Below, piece by piece: positions 55,241 through 64,000 of a stretch of DNA of 64,000 bases. A model generated the notes under the pieces. It ran no database searches, had not been told where the DNA came from, and saw only the letters and a program-made list of their open reading frames with translations. The stretch comes from Corythucha ciliata (lineage: Eukaryota; Arthropoda; Insecta; Hemiptera; Tingidae): the NCBI GenBank assembly GCA_038030265.1, contig CM075943.1, positions 19,964,001 through 20,028,000 of the forward strand, read 5' to 3'. Each line of letters opens with the position of its first letter. Position 1 is the first letter of the stretch. The position numbers were made by a program, and so were the translations under genes.

Positions 55241-57646
55241 TTTTATTTAGTTACGGAAAGATCATTGCATCATGGGCAGGGTCATTTCCCTTTTGGATAA
55301 TTCCAACGGAGCAGAGATTCAAGCTCACCTTTCTAGCACAGATTTACAGGTCTTTGGGAATCACCTGCTCAATAAATGTCTGTCAGGTGCCTTCACCCCA
55401 CCTCTCTCATGTTTTCACACTGTTCCACCGGACTAGCGTTGACTGGCGTAAATCAAAGCTGGCGTTTCATTGAAACTGATGTTTAAAACTTTTATTCTCT
55501 AAAGAAAAGTCTTGAAGCGGGGTAACTACCTAGGAGTTTAAACCATTTTACGATCTTTTTTTGCTACTGCAGCAGCCAGAAGTTTCACCAGTATACGCAT
55601 CGTAAACTATAAATCCTTGGAACGAAAAAAAAAAATGTTTTTCAGTCGGTTTGAGAAGTTTCCGCGAAAGTTTTAGAAATTACGCCCTCAGGGGGGTGGT
55701 GACGACAAAAAACAAAGCTTTAAAGAGCATCGAGCTCAAAGGTAATAAAGAGAAGAGAATAAAGAAGAATACGTAAGTGCAGCACCTTCAAAGCCAGACA
55801 TTTATATTTGAGGGGAAACTTTTGGAATGAAACTGTCGTGGATCTTTTCTTTTTTTTCTTCTTATTTTAGTGCCAACAAAGGGAGGCTTCGACTGCTTCG
55901 AGGTGCTGTTTGTTGGTGTGAGAGAGCTCTTCGATCCGAAGTGAAAGCCGTCGCGTACGTGATATCGCGGCTGAGGTTCATGAAAGGGAAAGAGGACGGG
56001 GTACTTTTACGATGTCGTAACATCGTTTTGACGAGTGGTTGACTGTTTGGAAGGAAGGCGAGGGACTCTTCAAGTTGGTGGTAAGTGTCGTCAGCAAAGT
56101 GGGAGAGCTGACTCAGCGACATTTGTATTTTCGTCAACTTTTACCCCGAAAATAACTGTCTTGTCTTGAAAGTAGAGAAAACGCAGCGTCAGATCACGCT
56201 TCTGATTCCCTGGTTTAATTATGACCTCTTCTCTGCAGTGTTTAAAGAGATAAAATTTTACATATCCCGCCTCAGAAATTTAGGGTGAAAAGTGTCATCG
56301 CCTATCTTTAAACCCATGTCTCCTGCTATTCACCACCTGTTTTCAATAAAGCTTTCAAAGTCATTTGTCTCCTTGTCGCTTTTTGGTTGTCCCATTTAGA
56401 AAGGGAAGAAGACCCCCCCTCCATCCATCTTCAACCATTACCCTGTTATCAAAGTGTGAATAGAAGATTTTAAACAAATAGCACCACGTCTTCATCCCCC
56501 CACACCATCAATGTTTTAAAACAATAGAAATATTGTGACGTTCTACCCTTCAGCGGCAGCTCCGTGTTTTTCGCGATTTTCCGCCCCTTCCCCTCCTTGT
56601 TTTGCCATCAACATAACTACAGGTCTGCCTTTACAGACGTTGACGGTAATTAATGTTGTAATTAACGTCAGGAAGGAAGGATAAAAGGTGATAATGATTG
56701 CCTGATGTTGAGGGATGGGATGGTTGATGGTGGGAGGGGGTTAACGAAACGAAGCAAAGGAGGTGGAGAGAATTGCTCCACTTGTTTTTGAGGTGGCGAT
56801 ATCAAAGACTTTTCCTTTCTGTTTTTCGAAACAAGTATGAAAATCAAGTGAAACGCGACCCTGAAAATGTTGATTTTCCTTCGGAAAATTATGTGACTGT
56901 CACGAAGAAAATTTTGTGTTTGAATATAACTGAAAAAGTTTAACACGAGCATCCGTGTAATCAACAATGAGGATGATTCTTATCTTTTATAGGGAACAAA
57001 GTTAACTGTAAATGTTGTGACGAGGAGAGAAAACAACCGAGGAAAAGCTTGTGTCTGGTCTAGTTACAGTAGTTAGTTTTAACGTCCGTGGAAGCGGAAT
57101 AGGTGTACCCTTCAAAAATAAACGCAAAAGCACACCCCTCCCCAATGTACTATCATCCACTTTGCTGAAAAAAAGTTACCGCACTGCACAAAGATGGACT
57201 CCTCGTTTTAAATGGACCACTGGACACAATTTTTATTTTTTGTTACTCCACCAGTTTAAAACTGCCAAACAAGACTCGTGCAAACTCTAAGGGAATGGGA
57301 CACTTTGTACGGTGGTAATAACAGGAGGACAGTTTGTACTAACCAGAGGGTACCTGTGAAATCAAACCACCTCAGAAGGAGGACAGTTTGTACGGTCGTA
57401 AGTGAAGAGGCTCTCTTGGAGGAGGACACTTTGTACGGTCCATCGTCCCCAGTGTGGGACCCAATATCATGATTGATTGATTATGTGTTATTAAATGTAT
57501 TTTATGAACTATGTGTATTAAATCTTTGAACATGTGAAACCAAATCTTCGAACTTGTACCTTTCTTGTTTCTTTTGTGCCCTGTCACTTCCGCATCGCAC
57601 CAACGCAGATTAGTTGTCTCTCATTTCTTGAGGTGTTCGGATTAAA
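55241..57646. other. Mostly unique DNA with one candidate non-coding exon
   Basis: No complete gene. One exon-like stretch at 55871-56080 is listed separately. A three-to-four-copy phrase, GGAGGACAGTTTGTACGGT, spaced 42-53 bp apart lies at about 57297-57441. Confidence 0.4.
55871..56080 (+). other. Exon-like segment of unknown role
   Basis: A long pyrimidine tract ending TTCTTCTTATTTTAG precedes position 55871, and GTAAGT begins at 56081. The 210 bp between them is GC-richer than its surroundings. No frame is open throughout: the best frame stops at 56040. It could be a terminal coding or a non-coding exon of an unseen plus-strand transcript, or chance. Confidence 0.2.
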
Positions 57647-57928
57647 ATGTCTTCTATTACAACCACGAGCAGTAAAGGAAAGCCGAAGCTTGTCCATGAC
57701 GGGTATTCCTATACGATTTTGCGCCAAAATGAAAGCTCAGTACGGTGGAAGTGCTCATCATCTAAATGTCCAGGTAAATTATCCTCTTCAGTCCGTGAAC
57801 CCATCAATGATTTCACTAACCTTGTACCGCATAATCATGAAGCAGCGACTGCGACGGAAGTAGGAGTACTACTGGCCAAGAACTCAATCAAGGAAAGACT
57901 GGTTACTTCTCGAGAAAGTCCTACTTAG
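57647..57928 (+). CDS. FLYWCH-type zinc-finger ORF (93 residues)
   Basis: ATG opens 93 codons before TAG. Residues 14-65 show the FLYWCH pattern: VHDGYSYTIL, then VRWKCSSSKCPGKL and PHNHEA, giving the Y/F-x-W-x-C, C and H-x-H ligands with normal spacing. FLYWCH fingers bind DNA or protein and occur both in host regulators and in the N-termini of MULE-type transposases (family knowledge). The ORF ends 40 bp before a foldback element, so it may be a truncated gene, a captured domain, or a first coding exon with a nearby unrecognised donor. No frameshift is visible. Confidence 0.7.
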   Translation: MSSITTTSSKGKPKLVHDGYSYTILRQNESSVRWKCSSSKCPGKLSSSVREPINDFTNLVPHNHEAATATEVGVLLAKNSIKERLVTSRESPT

Positions 57929-58160
57929 GCGGTCCTCTCTGTGGCTCACAGCATTGATCGCAACATATATCGATGAAGAACAAACATCAATAATTGTATG
58001 GGACTGTTCATAGTGAAGCACCCTCACTGCGATGTGATCTTCGATACCTCGCTACTATCATCGATGATTTGAACCATATGGTTCTTCGACCCCCCTCCTG
58101 ACCGTTGCCTTTTTTTTTCTTTTCAAAATCTTTTAAATTCCACCTTCACGCAATTTACGT

Positions 58161-58609
58161 AAAGCTTTGGTTTCCTAGGAAAGCGGTGCCGTAATATTAC
58201 GTTAGAAAGTTTCCCTTTTAAATCAAGCCATAGTTGCCAAGAGAGCGGTAAACAGACAGCGGCACCGCTTCCATCGTGACGGTGACGATGAACGTTTTTT
58301 CCTCGTAGCTCCAACTATTTGGTAGTATTTTCTTTTAACAACAGAATAGAGTCGTTTTCGGACAATATTAATTACAATTTCGCCACCTTCCAGCGTCCAG
58401 GCAGTTTTCACGCTCATTGTAAACAAAAAACGTTCACAGTCACCGTCAAAAATCGTTGATGAACAGTTCATCACCGTCATGAACGGCCGTCTCATTCGAA
58501 GCGGTGCCGCTGTCTGTTGACCGCTCTCTAGGCAACTACTGGTGTGATTTAAAAGGGGATTTTTTCTACCGCTATATTACGGCACCGCTTTTCTAGGAAA
58601 CCAAAGCTT
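58161..58609. mobile_element. 449-bp inverted-repeat element nested in the foldback
   Basis: AAAGCTTTGGTTTCCTAGGA and GCGGTGCCGTAATAT at the left pair with the right end GGAAACCAAAGCTT. The pairing continues inward through GCCAAGAGAGCGGT and CAGACAGCGGCACCGCTT with mismatches, making most of the unit a hairpin. Confidence 0.8.
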
Positions 58610-58642
58610 AAGTCACGCACACCTGTCCCCTTCAAGCTATAA

Positions 58643-58777
58643 GGCCCGTTCTCAAGCTTCATGTTTGTTTCGTGTGGTGTCTGTGCAACCAAACAAAATG
58701 ATTCCCTCGAAATATGAGGCATTTTAATAGGTTGCATAGACACCACGCAACATAAACATAGAGCTTGTGAACGGGCC
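58643..58777. mobile_element. 135-bp MITE with GGCCCGTTC ends
   Basis: GGCCCGTTCTCAAGCTTCAT and the complement of GAGCTTGTGAACGGGCC are the ends. Further in, GTGTGGTGTCT pairs with AGACACCACGC. Flanks are TAA at the left and TTTAA at the right, consistent with an eroded PIF/Harbinger-like site. Confidence 0.68.
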
Positions 58778-59111
58778 TTTAACCCTTATTTTGAGAAAAA
58801 AAAAAACAACAACAACTGGCAGGAGGGGGGTCGAGGAACCATATGGTTCAAATCATCGATGATAGTAGCGAGGTATCGAAGATCACATCGCAGTGAGGGT
58901 GCTTCACTATGAACAGTCCCACACAATTATTGATGTTGGTTCTTCATCGATGTTTCATCGGGGCATCGCTCATCGAGGTATCGCAGTGAAGGTGATTCAC
59001 TATGAACGCACCCTTAGCCATTAAAGGGTCACTGTTTACCATGAATTATCGCTTTTTTGTAGCGTCAAATTATCATTTTCTTAAATTAGGCTGCAAATTA
59101 ACGATTTTTCC

Positions 59112-60800
59112 TAGTGATGCACCGATACCGAGACGAGAAATTATTCAGACCGAGACCAAGATTCTAGACATCGTACCGAGACCAAGATGCCACAATTCTC
59201 GAGACGATACCGAGACTCATTGTCAGTCTCGGTATCGGAAAATAGGTGTGAGGGAGAGGAGAGGGAGGGAAAGAAAGAAAGAAAAGAGTAGCTTCTGGTC
59301 ATAACGTATAACCTACCCGTGCCTCAACACCGTACATCATTGGCGAATCTCGTGGGGGAGGAGGTGTAACAGCAGAATTACTCCCCTTCCCTTGGAGCTG
59401 GTCGAATCACACTAAGCATAGGAATGGTGGTGCGAGCGTCCTGTGGGCAGGAGTGGTGTTTCGATTACCCCCCACCACTACTCACGAAAGGTACCAGATC
59501 CGCCCTTGCCCACCCTGTACAAAGGAAACCACATCGCCCCTCTTTCATTTAATTTTCTTCCTTTGTTTATAATTATTTATTTTATTCACTGTTGCTTTCC
59601 AGCCCTCAAGAAGAAAACCCTTAAATTCAAATAATTTTACCATTACCATAAGCCTTGGGCAGAAATGTCAATGAAGCCCCTTGGTCCCCAAATGGATAAT
59701 AAATATAATTTTTACGCACTATAGCGTTTAATTATGGCATTTTATCAATTGGGGATACCAATTTGTCTTCAGAAACCACGATTTCTGGAGTTTTCTTAAT
59801 TTTTGCTGCGAATTAGCACTTTGTCTGAATTTTAATAGTGAATTGTCACCCCCCCCCATTTTAGCCAAAAATTAGATAGCGCTTTATCTCGATGAAAAAC
59901 TTTTTTTTCCTAATATAACCTACAAATTAGCACTTTTTTCTCAGTTTTAACTGTGAATTTGCGTTTTTCCCCTATATTAGCCCTGAATTAGCAAATTATT
60001 CTTTCTTATATTTATTATTTAGCGATTTTTACAATTTCAGCATCTAAATTGCCTCCAGATACCAGGAATAGACGTTTTTTTGGTATTTCAGATGAATTAG
60101 CGAATTTTTCATATGCAAAATAGTTGTGAGCTTTCCCTTTTTCTCAATTTTAGCAGAAAATTCGCCCCTTTTCTCAAGTTTACCTCTAATTAGCGAATTT
60201 TCATACATTTATCGCCGAATTAGAAATTTTTCCTTATCAAGCAGTATGATTTATGATTTAGCGCTCATTCTAAATTTCAGGCATGACATTGCCATCACAA
60301 ACTGCGTTTTCTCAATTTTAGCTGCAAAATTAATAGTTTTTTAAATCAAATTTTAGCCACGAATCAGGGCGTTTTCTCCATTTTAGCAGTGAATTGCAGG
60401 TTTTTCTCAATTAGAGCCGTAATTAGAACTTTTCAACAATTTAATGAATGTGAAATAGCGCTTTTTCTCAATTACAGTATATTCAGAATATTAGCGATTT
60501 CTCCAATCTGTTAGCCATTACTTATGCATGCCCGAAGAACAACACATAAGCGAGCCTTCACATTTCTAAGCGGCTAAGGACCTACAAAAACTGGGGGTCA
60601 GCGAATTTTCTCAATTTTACATAGCGAATAGGCTGTGTAGACTGGCTTTCTTTGTACTGTTTATTCAACTAAATTGCGCTTTTTTCAATCATAATTATTT
60701 TATGAACTTGCGTCCAGATACCGAGAATTCGTATGTGTTTCCTAATTTTAGCTCCAAAGACGGCAATTTCTCAATTCTAGACGTGTAAGGACCATCATCA
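59112..60800 (+). mobile_element. hAT-like element, copy 2, with expanded family A array
   Basis: Opens TAGTGATGCACCGATACCG like the element at 4700 and follows the same order: GAGACC hexamers, a purine-rich GAGGGA tract, CATAACGTATAACCTACCCG, the phrase GGGCAGAAATGTCAATGAAG, ATAAATATAATTTTTACGCA, then the spacer TGTCTTCAGAAACCACGATT. At that point copy 1 has about 120 bp of family A repeat, while this copy has a reverse array of about 1 kb (59780-60800). The right end with CACTA is not found, so the 3' border is unknown. Confidence 0.7.
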
Positions 60801-62907
60801 GGTCATTAGCGCTTGTTCTAAATTTCGAGTCTTGCCCGTAAGCTTTGTCCAAGAACCGGGCTCAGATACAGGCTACTGCAGGAAATGTGGAGTGGAAACA
60901 ACGACAATCTAAAACGTTCCCTTATTTAGCGTTGACAACCCCTGTTTGAGGCGTTTTGACTGAGATTAGAAGAAGTGCCCTCACAAGTGGCCCACGTAGG
61001 TATAAGCATTGGGCAGGTCTGTCCCCAAAAACCACGGTACGCTACATTGCCATTAAAATTGTTCCTTTTAGTGCATCGTAACTACGCTTTTAAATTGATT
61101 CAAGTCAAGAAGCCTATAAGAGGGGAAACATCAGATATGAGAAGATATGAACCTCCACATAAAACCCTTCACCAGCCACATCCAACAGTCTTGTATGATT
61201 GTGAAACGTGAGCTGACTCGCTGAAATTCAATTAAAAGCGAAATCGAAAAAGATATTTTCCTCTTGATTTTAATGGCATCTCAATACTTTTGAAGCTGCA
61301 TTAAGCGTTTACGAGGAATAGGAAAAGAGAGGCTGCACTATTGGAGTCACCCCCCTCCACCACCAGGACTTTCGATGTGCAAGTATAATATCTCTCGGGT
61401 AAATTGGATTGAGTCTTGAATGGCAACGAACTACGATATGAGATGTAATTAGTTCCGTCAGTTCGGCATTCGTGCTTCGAGCGATAAAATTGGTATATGA
61501 ACATGGGAAGCGTAGTGCCTCCCCTAACCCCTTCCCACGTCTCCAAGACCGACAAACCATGAGATATTCACATTCATAGATGACGCATGTGGTTTGCTTT
61601 AAACGAATTAGAATTGATTTATCAAAACTCGCGCTTTCAAAACATCGATTGACCAAAGGGCAGAAAATTAAGAAATGTGACCAATCTATAACACTGACAT
61701 TATTCGCCCTCCCTTTGCCATACACCCACTTATGTGAAGTGGCCTGGGAGAGTGAGCTTTCAGACCGAATATCGATTCCATCCCTGTTAACATCTCTCGG
61801 GTTCATGTAGCAACCCGCGGAGGTCATAGAATAACAAGTTCTCGACTATTTTCTTGCCTTCTAATCGAGCTGCGACAAAAGAAGCTCGCTCAGCAATTTT
61901 AGAGGGTCAACAAAGCTGGAAATAAAATAATGAATACAAGGCGTTTCTCGGTTAACAGAAAAAAAAAAAAAAGGAAAAAAATTGGTCAAACCTAAGCACA
62001 GAATTGCCCCAATTTATATTTGTTCTATAACTCCAGTCCCCTTAATTCTCACAACTCTCCTACAAATCACCCTCTCAACAGCCCAGAAGGTGAAACTGTT
62101 ACGGTTTCTTTGACAACCCCCTACAACCTTCCTCAATGTATTCCACATAGAGGACGTCCCTTTTTTGCCTCTTTTTGCGCCTCATAACCTCCCCCTCGCC
62201 CATCTCACACAACGTTGAAAACCATTCAACCGAATATAATTCCCCCTTTTTAAAGCATCGCAAACATCCACGATCGGGTGGAGGAGTTACCTCAAACATT
62301 TTTTTTTCAAGGACCCATAAGAAAGCACACCACAGCACGCGGCAGCCCTTTTATTAATTAATTTATTTCAAGCAGTACAGCAATGTAACGGATATGAAAA
62401 AAATTAATTAATTCATGAAAACTGCAATGATGGTGGTGGGAGGGTTAGTTTAACGATGGATGCGATGTTCAAGGGGGTTATTGTAACGGTCTTGCAATAG
62501 TTTTAGTGCCTCCCCCGCCTTCGCAAATGACGTAAACAAAGGAATAAATTAGCGGGCAGAAGTTAAACTATTGCCAAGTTCCAAAGCCAATGGAACTATA
62601 TTATTTAAAGATAAATTCATAAATCAAACTAACTTTTCGTTGGTACAGTGCTGGGACTCGTTAAGAAGGGGGTAGGGAGAAGGCTTGTTCTGTTTTGTTT
62701 ACGATGTCACGAGGTTATTTCAGCTAACCAAAATCCACACAGCATCCCTTCAATTGAACTTTCAGATGGATCACAAATCAACATTCTGTTTCAAAAGCCC
62801 CACCCCATCCCCTTCCACCGTCTTATACCGAACGACAAACCAGTTGATAGAAACCACCGTTTTTTTTGTTTTTTGTTTTTTTCACGTTGTTGGTTTTTTG
62901 TACTCAC
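60801..62907. other. Intron DNA next to the upstream CUB exon
   Basis: No supported gene. Minus-strand frames at 61301-61827 have no recognised domain. A-runs near 61965 and an ATTAATTAATT palindrome near 62354 are the only patterns noted. Confidence 0.5.
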
Positions 62908-63088
62908 TCATTAGCCGACTGGTACACGTGAAAATCGGTGAAGACAAGCTCGATGATCTCATTGGAGCCGGCGATGAAGGTGTACAGCAGACAGTTGATG
63001 TCCGTTGGATATGACTTAGGGTAGTCGGGACTTGTGAATCGGCCGTGCTCTTTGCCAAATGTACTTGAAAACATGAGACATTCGCAAC
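62908..63088 (-). CDS. CUB-domain gene, exon encoding the N-terminal half of a CUB domain
   Basis: A 181-nt internal exon on the minus strand follows the strong acceptor CCTTTTTTTGTCCTCTGCAG and ends before a GTGAGT donor. Two bases finish a preceding codon, 59 codons follow, and two bases (GA) begin the Asp completed at 6892. The peptide reads CECLMFSSTFGKEHGRFTSP, then DYPKSYPTDINCLLYTF and IIELVFTDFHVY. The G-x-F-T-S-P-x-Y-P...Y-P...C-x-Y-x-F core and the I-x-L-x-F-x-D-F strand are those of a CUB domain. The preceding exon (signal peptide side) is not seen up to 64000. Function of the whole protein is not determinable from one domain; a SOL-1-like extracellular receptor partner is one possibility. 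Confidence 0.87.
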
Positions 63089-63439
63089 CTGCAGAGGACA
63101 AAAAAAGGAATACAAAGTTATAATAAAGTTGGGTAGTTAAGGACAAGAAGCACACAGATGGGGTAAGGGGCTTAAATTCATATTGAATTCGTCTTCCGGC
63201 TCACATAAATCCATCATCAATTTCTAAGACAATTCTGTCTTTGCCTGCGTAGCGTTCAGAAAATCCCTTCCACTTGTTACTTTTGAAAATAACCGTTATG
63301 GAAAGGTAGTCTACAACATGCACGACCAAGACCAAGCGGTTATGCGGGTTCAAGCCTATCTCTGCTTGTAACGCTGCGCGTGCGCGTTTGTAGGCTACTT
63401 CATGGATAAAATAGAGAAAATCAGCCAATTATATTAAGC
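63089..63439. other. Intron upstream of the CUB exon
   Basis: A minus-strand frame of 75 codons at 63201-63428 has protein-like composition but no motif I recognise and no clear acceptor/donor pair. It is not called. Confidence 0.4.
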
Positions 63440-64000
63440 TTCTGTAGGTCCTTAGGCGAATAAATTTGAGAAGGCGCGCCACTATTGGCGACTGGCGTAC
63501 GTAAACGGCTCTAAAAGGTTCGAAAATGGAGAAAAAACGCTGATTAATGTTTAAAGGAGACCAAAATAGCTAATTTGTGGCAATAGTTGAGAAGTAGCTC
63601 TTAAACTATAACGGTAAAAAACGATAAAATTTGGAAACTGGGCTAGTTCTGGGACATTTATAAAAGAAATTTATGGAAAATTGGGAAATTTATAAAACAA
63701 AACGCTGATAGCTATCATTGAGAAAAAGTGCTTATGCGTGGCCAAAAATGAGAAAAAGTGCTAATTCACTGCTTAAAGTCAGAGAAATCGCTCATTTGCA
63801 ACTGAAATTGAGACGCAGCACTCATTCGCATAACTTAAGTTCGGATAACACTATTTCACTGCAAAAATTTGAGAACAAGTGAAAAATCAGGTGAATTAGC
63901 TCTCGCAAGTGGAAAAATAGCTACTTCGTGAATAAAATTGGAGAAACACTACTTCTGCCATTTCACGGATAAAATTAAGAAAAACCATTAATTTGTTATA
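63440..64000 (+). repeat. Family A array, forward, running off the window
   Basis: Units such as GTGCTAATTCACTGCTTAAA and CGCTCATTTGCAACTGAAAT with GAGAAAAAGT linkers recur at about 31 bp to the window's edge. Since it lies outside the 56-kb intron, the family is not restricted to that intron. Confidence 0.72.

Larger units (their letters stand above)
57969..58951. mobile_element. Foldback element with nested palindromes (about 0.98 kb)
   Basis: Outer arms at about 57969-58108 and 58810-58951 are about 95% identical in reverse (for example GCACCCTCACTGCGATGTGA and AACCATATGGTTC). Inside sit a 449-bp palindromic element (58161-58609) and a 135-bp MITE (58643-58777). Right of the outer arm, at about 58962-59016, part of the arm recurs in tandem and ends GAACGCACCCTTAG. 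Confidence 0.85.
6893..62907 (-). other. Giant intron (about 56 kb) of the CUB-domain gene
   Basis: The exon at 62908-63088 ends at a GTGAGT donor after 'GA', and the exon at 6687-6892 begins with 'C' after a TAG acceptor, so together they restore one Asp codon and one continuous CUB domain. This implies a single intron holding everything between. It contains a complete odorant-receptor gene on the opposite strand and most of the window's transposons and arrays. A smaller exon hidden between the two cannot be excluded but is not needed for the domain to be whole. Confidence 0.75.

Noticed and set aside
55862..56137. 91-codon minus-strand open frame ending opposite the exon-like segment
   Set aside because: Balanced composition, but no domain I can name; the plus-strand splice signals are the stronger evidence at this place.
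63201..63428. Possible upstream exon of the CUB gene
   Set aside because: The peptide lacks a signal sequence or CUB features, and splice phases cannot be matched to the 63088 acceptor.

Overview
This window is animal nuclear DNA, almost certainly from an insect. Coding exons are small and separated by introns with GT/AG borders. One gene is a complete 7-transmembrane insect-type odorant receptor. The rest is A+T-leaning, largely non-coding DNA filled with DNA transposons, homopolymer runs and degenerate tandem arrays. A hemipteran, perhaps a whitefly such as Bemisia, fits the repeat style, but that is an impression and not a proof.

Host genes. Two exons on the minus strand (62908-63088, then 6687-6892) encode the two halves of one CUB domain. 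Their splice phases join exactly. The gene therefore runs right to left across the window, with a single intron of about 56 kb (6893-62907). Inside that intron, on the plus strand, lies an intact five-exon odorant receptor (22123-24453, about 425 residues). Its last exon is duplicated 1.2 kb downstream (25643-25696). The remaining protein-coding traces come from transposons or decayed domesticated genes: a THAP-domain first exon (37687-37842), a FLYWCH zinc-finger ORF (57647-57928), a broken Ty3/Gypsy-type gag (about 33815-34600), a broken Penelope-type GIY-YIG domain (49690-50240, minus) and a hAT dimerisation-domain fragment (42170-42313, minus).

Mobile DNA. Elements supported by inverted repeats and/or target-site duplications: a 3.16-kb hAT element with a perfect 8-bp duplication (39377-42534); a 1.05-kb hAT-like element (4700-5747) with a second, longer, incomplete copy (from 59112); two copies of a 145-bp PIF/Harbinger-type MITE (20102-20246 and 36850-36992, each with TAA duplications); further MITEs at 21351-21496, 24693-25070, 48549-48715 and 58643-58777; large foldback elements (11961-13391, 47913-51282, 57969-58951); and a two-copy family (11550-13528 and 25928-27060) in which one copy shows the site before the nested foldback inserted in the other.

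The most unusual structure is a pair of related, very degenerate tandem repeats with units of about 30-33 bp, covering roughly 11 kb in more than a dozen blocks in both orientations. Family A has the core TTAGC-CGCGAA-TTAGC plus a TTTTTCTCAATT linker. Family B has the core CCAATTTCGCGG plus a GGCTCTTTCAAAA linker. Family A arrays lie inside at least two unrelated hAT-type elements and also form the host DNA into which one of them inserted. A recurring spacer resembling GCCTTCAGAAGCCGC gives a higher-order arrangement. All was read by eye; no alignment or database search was run.
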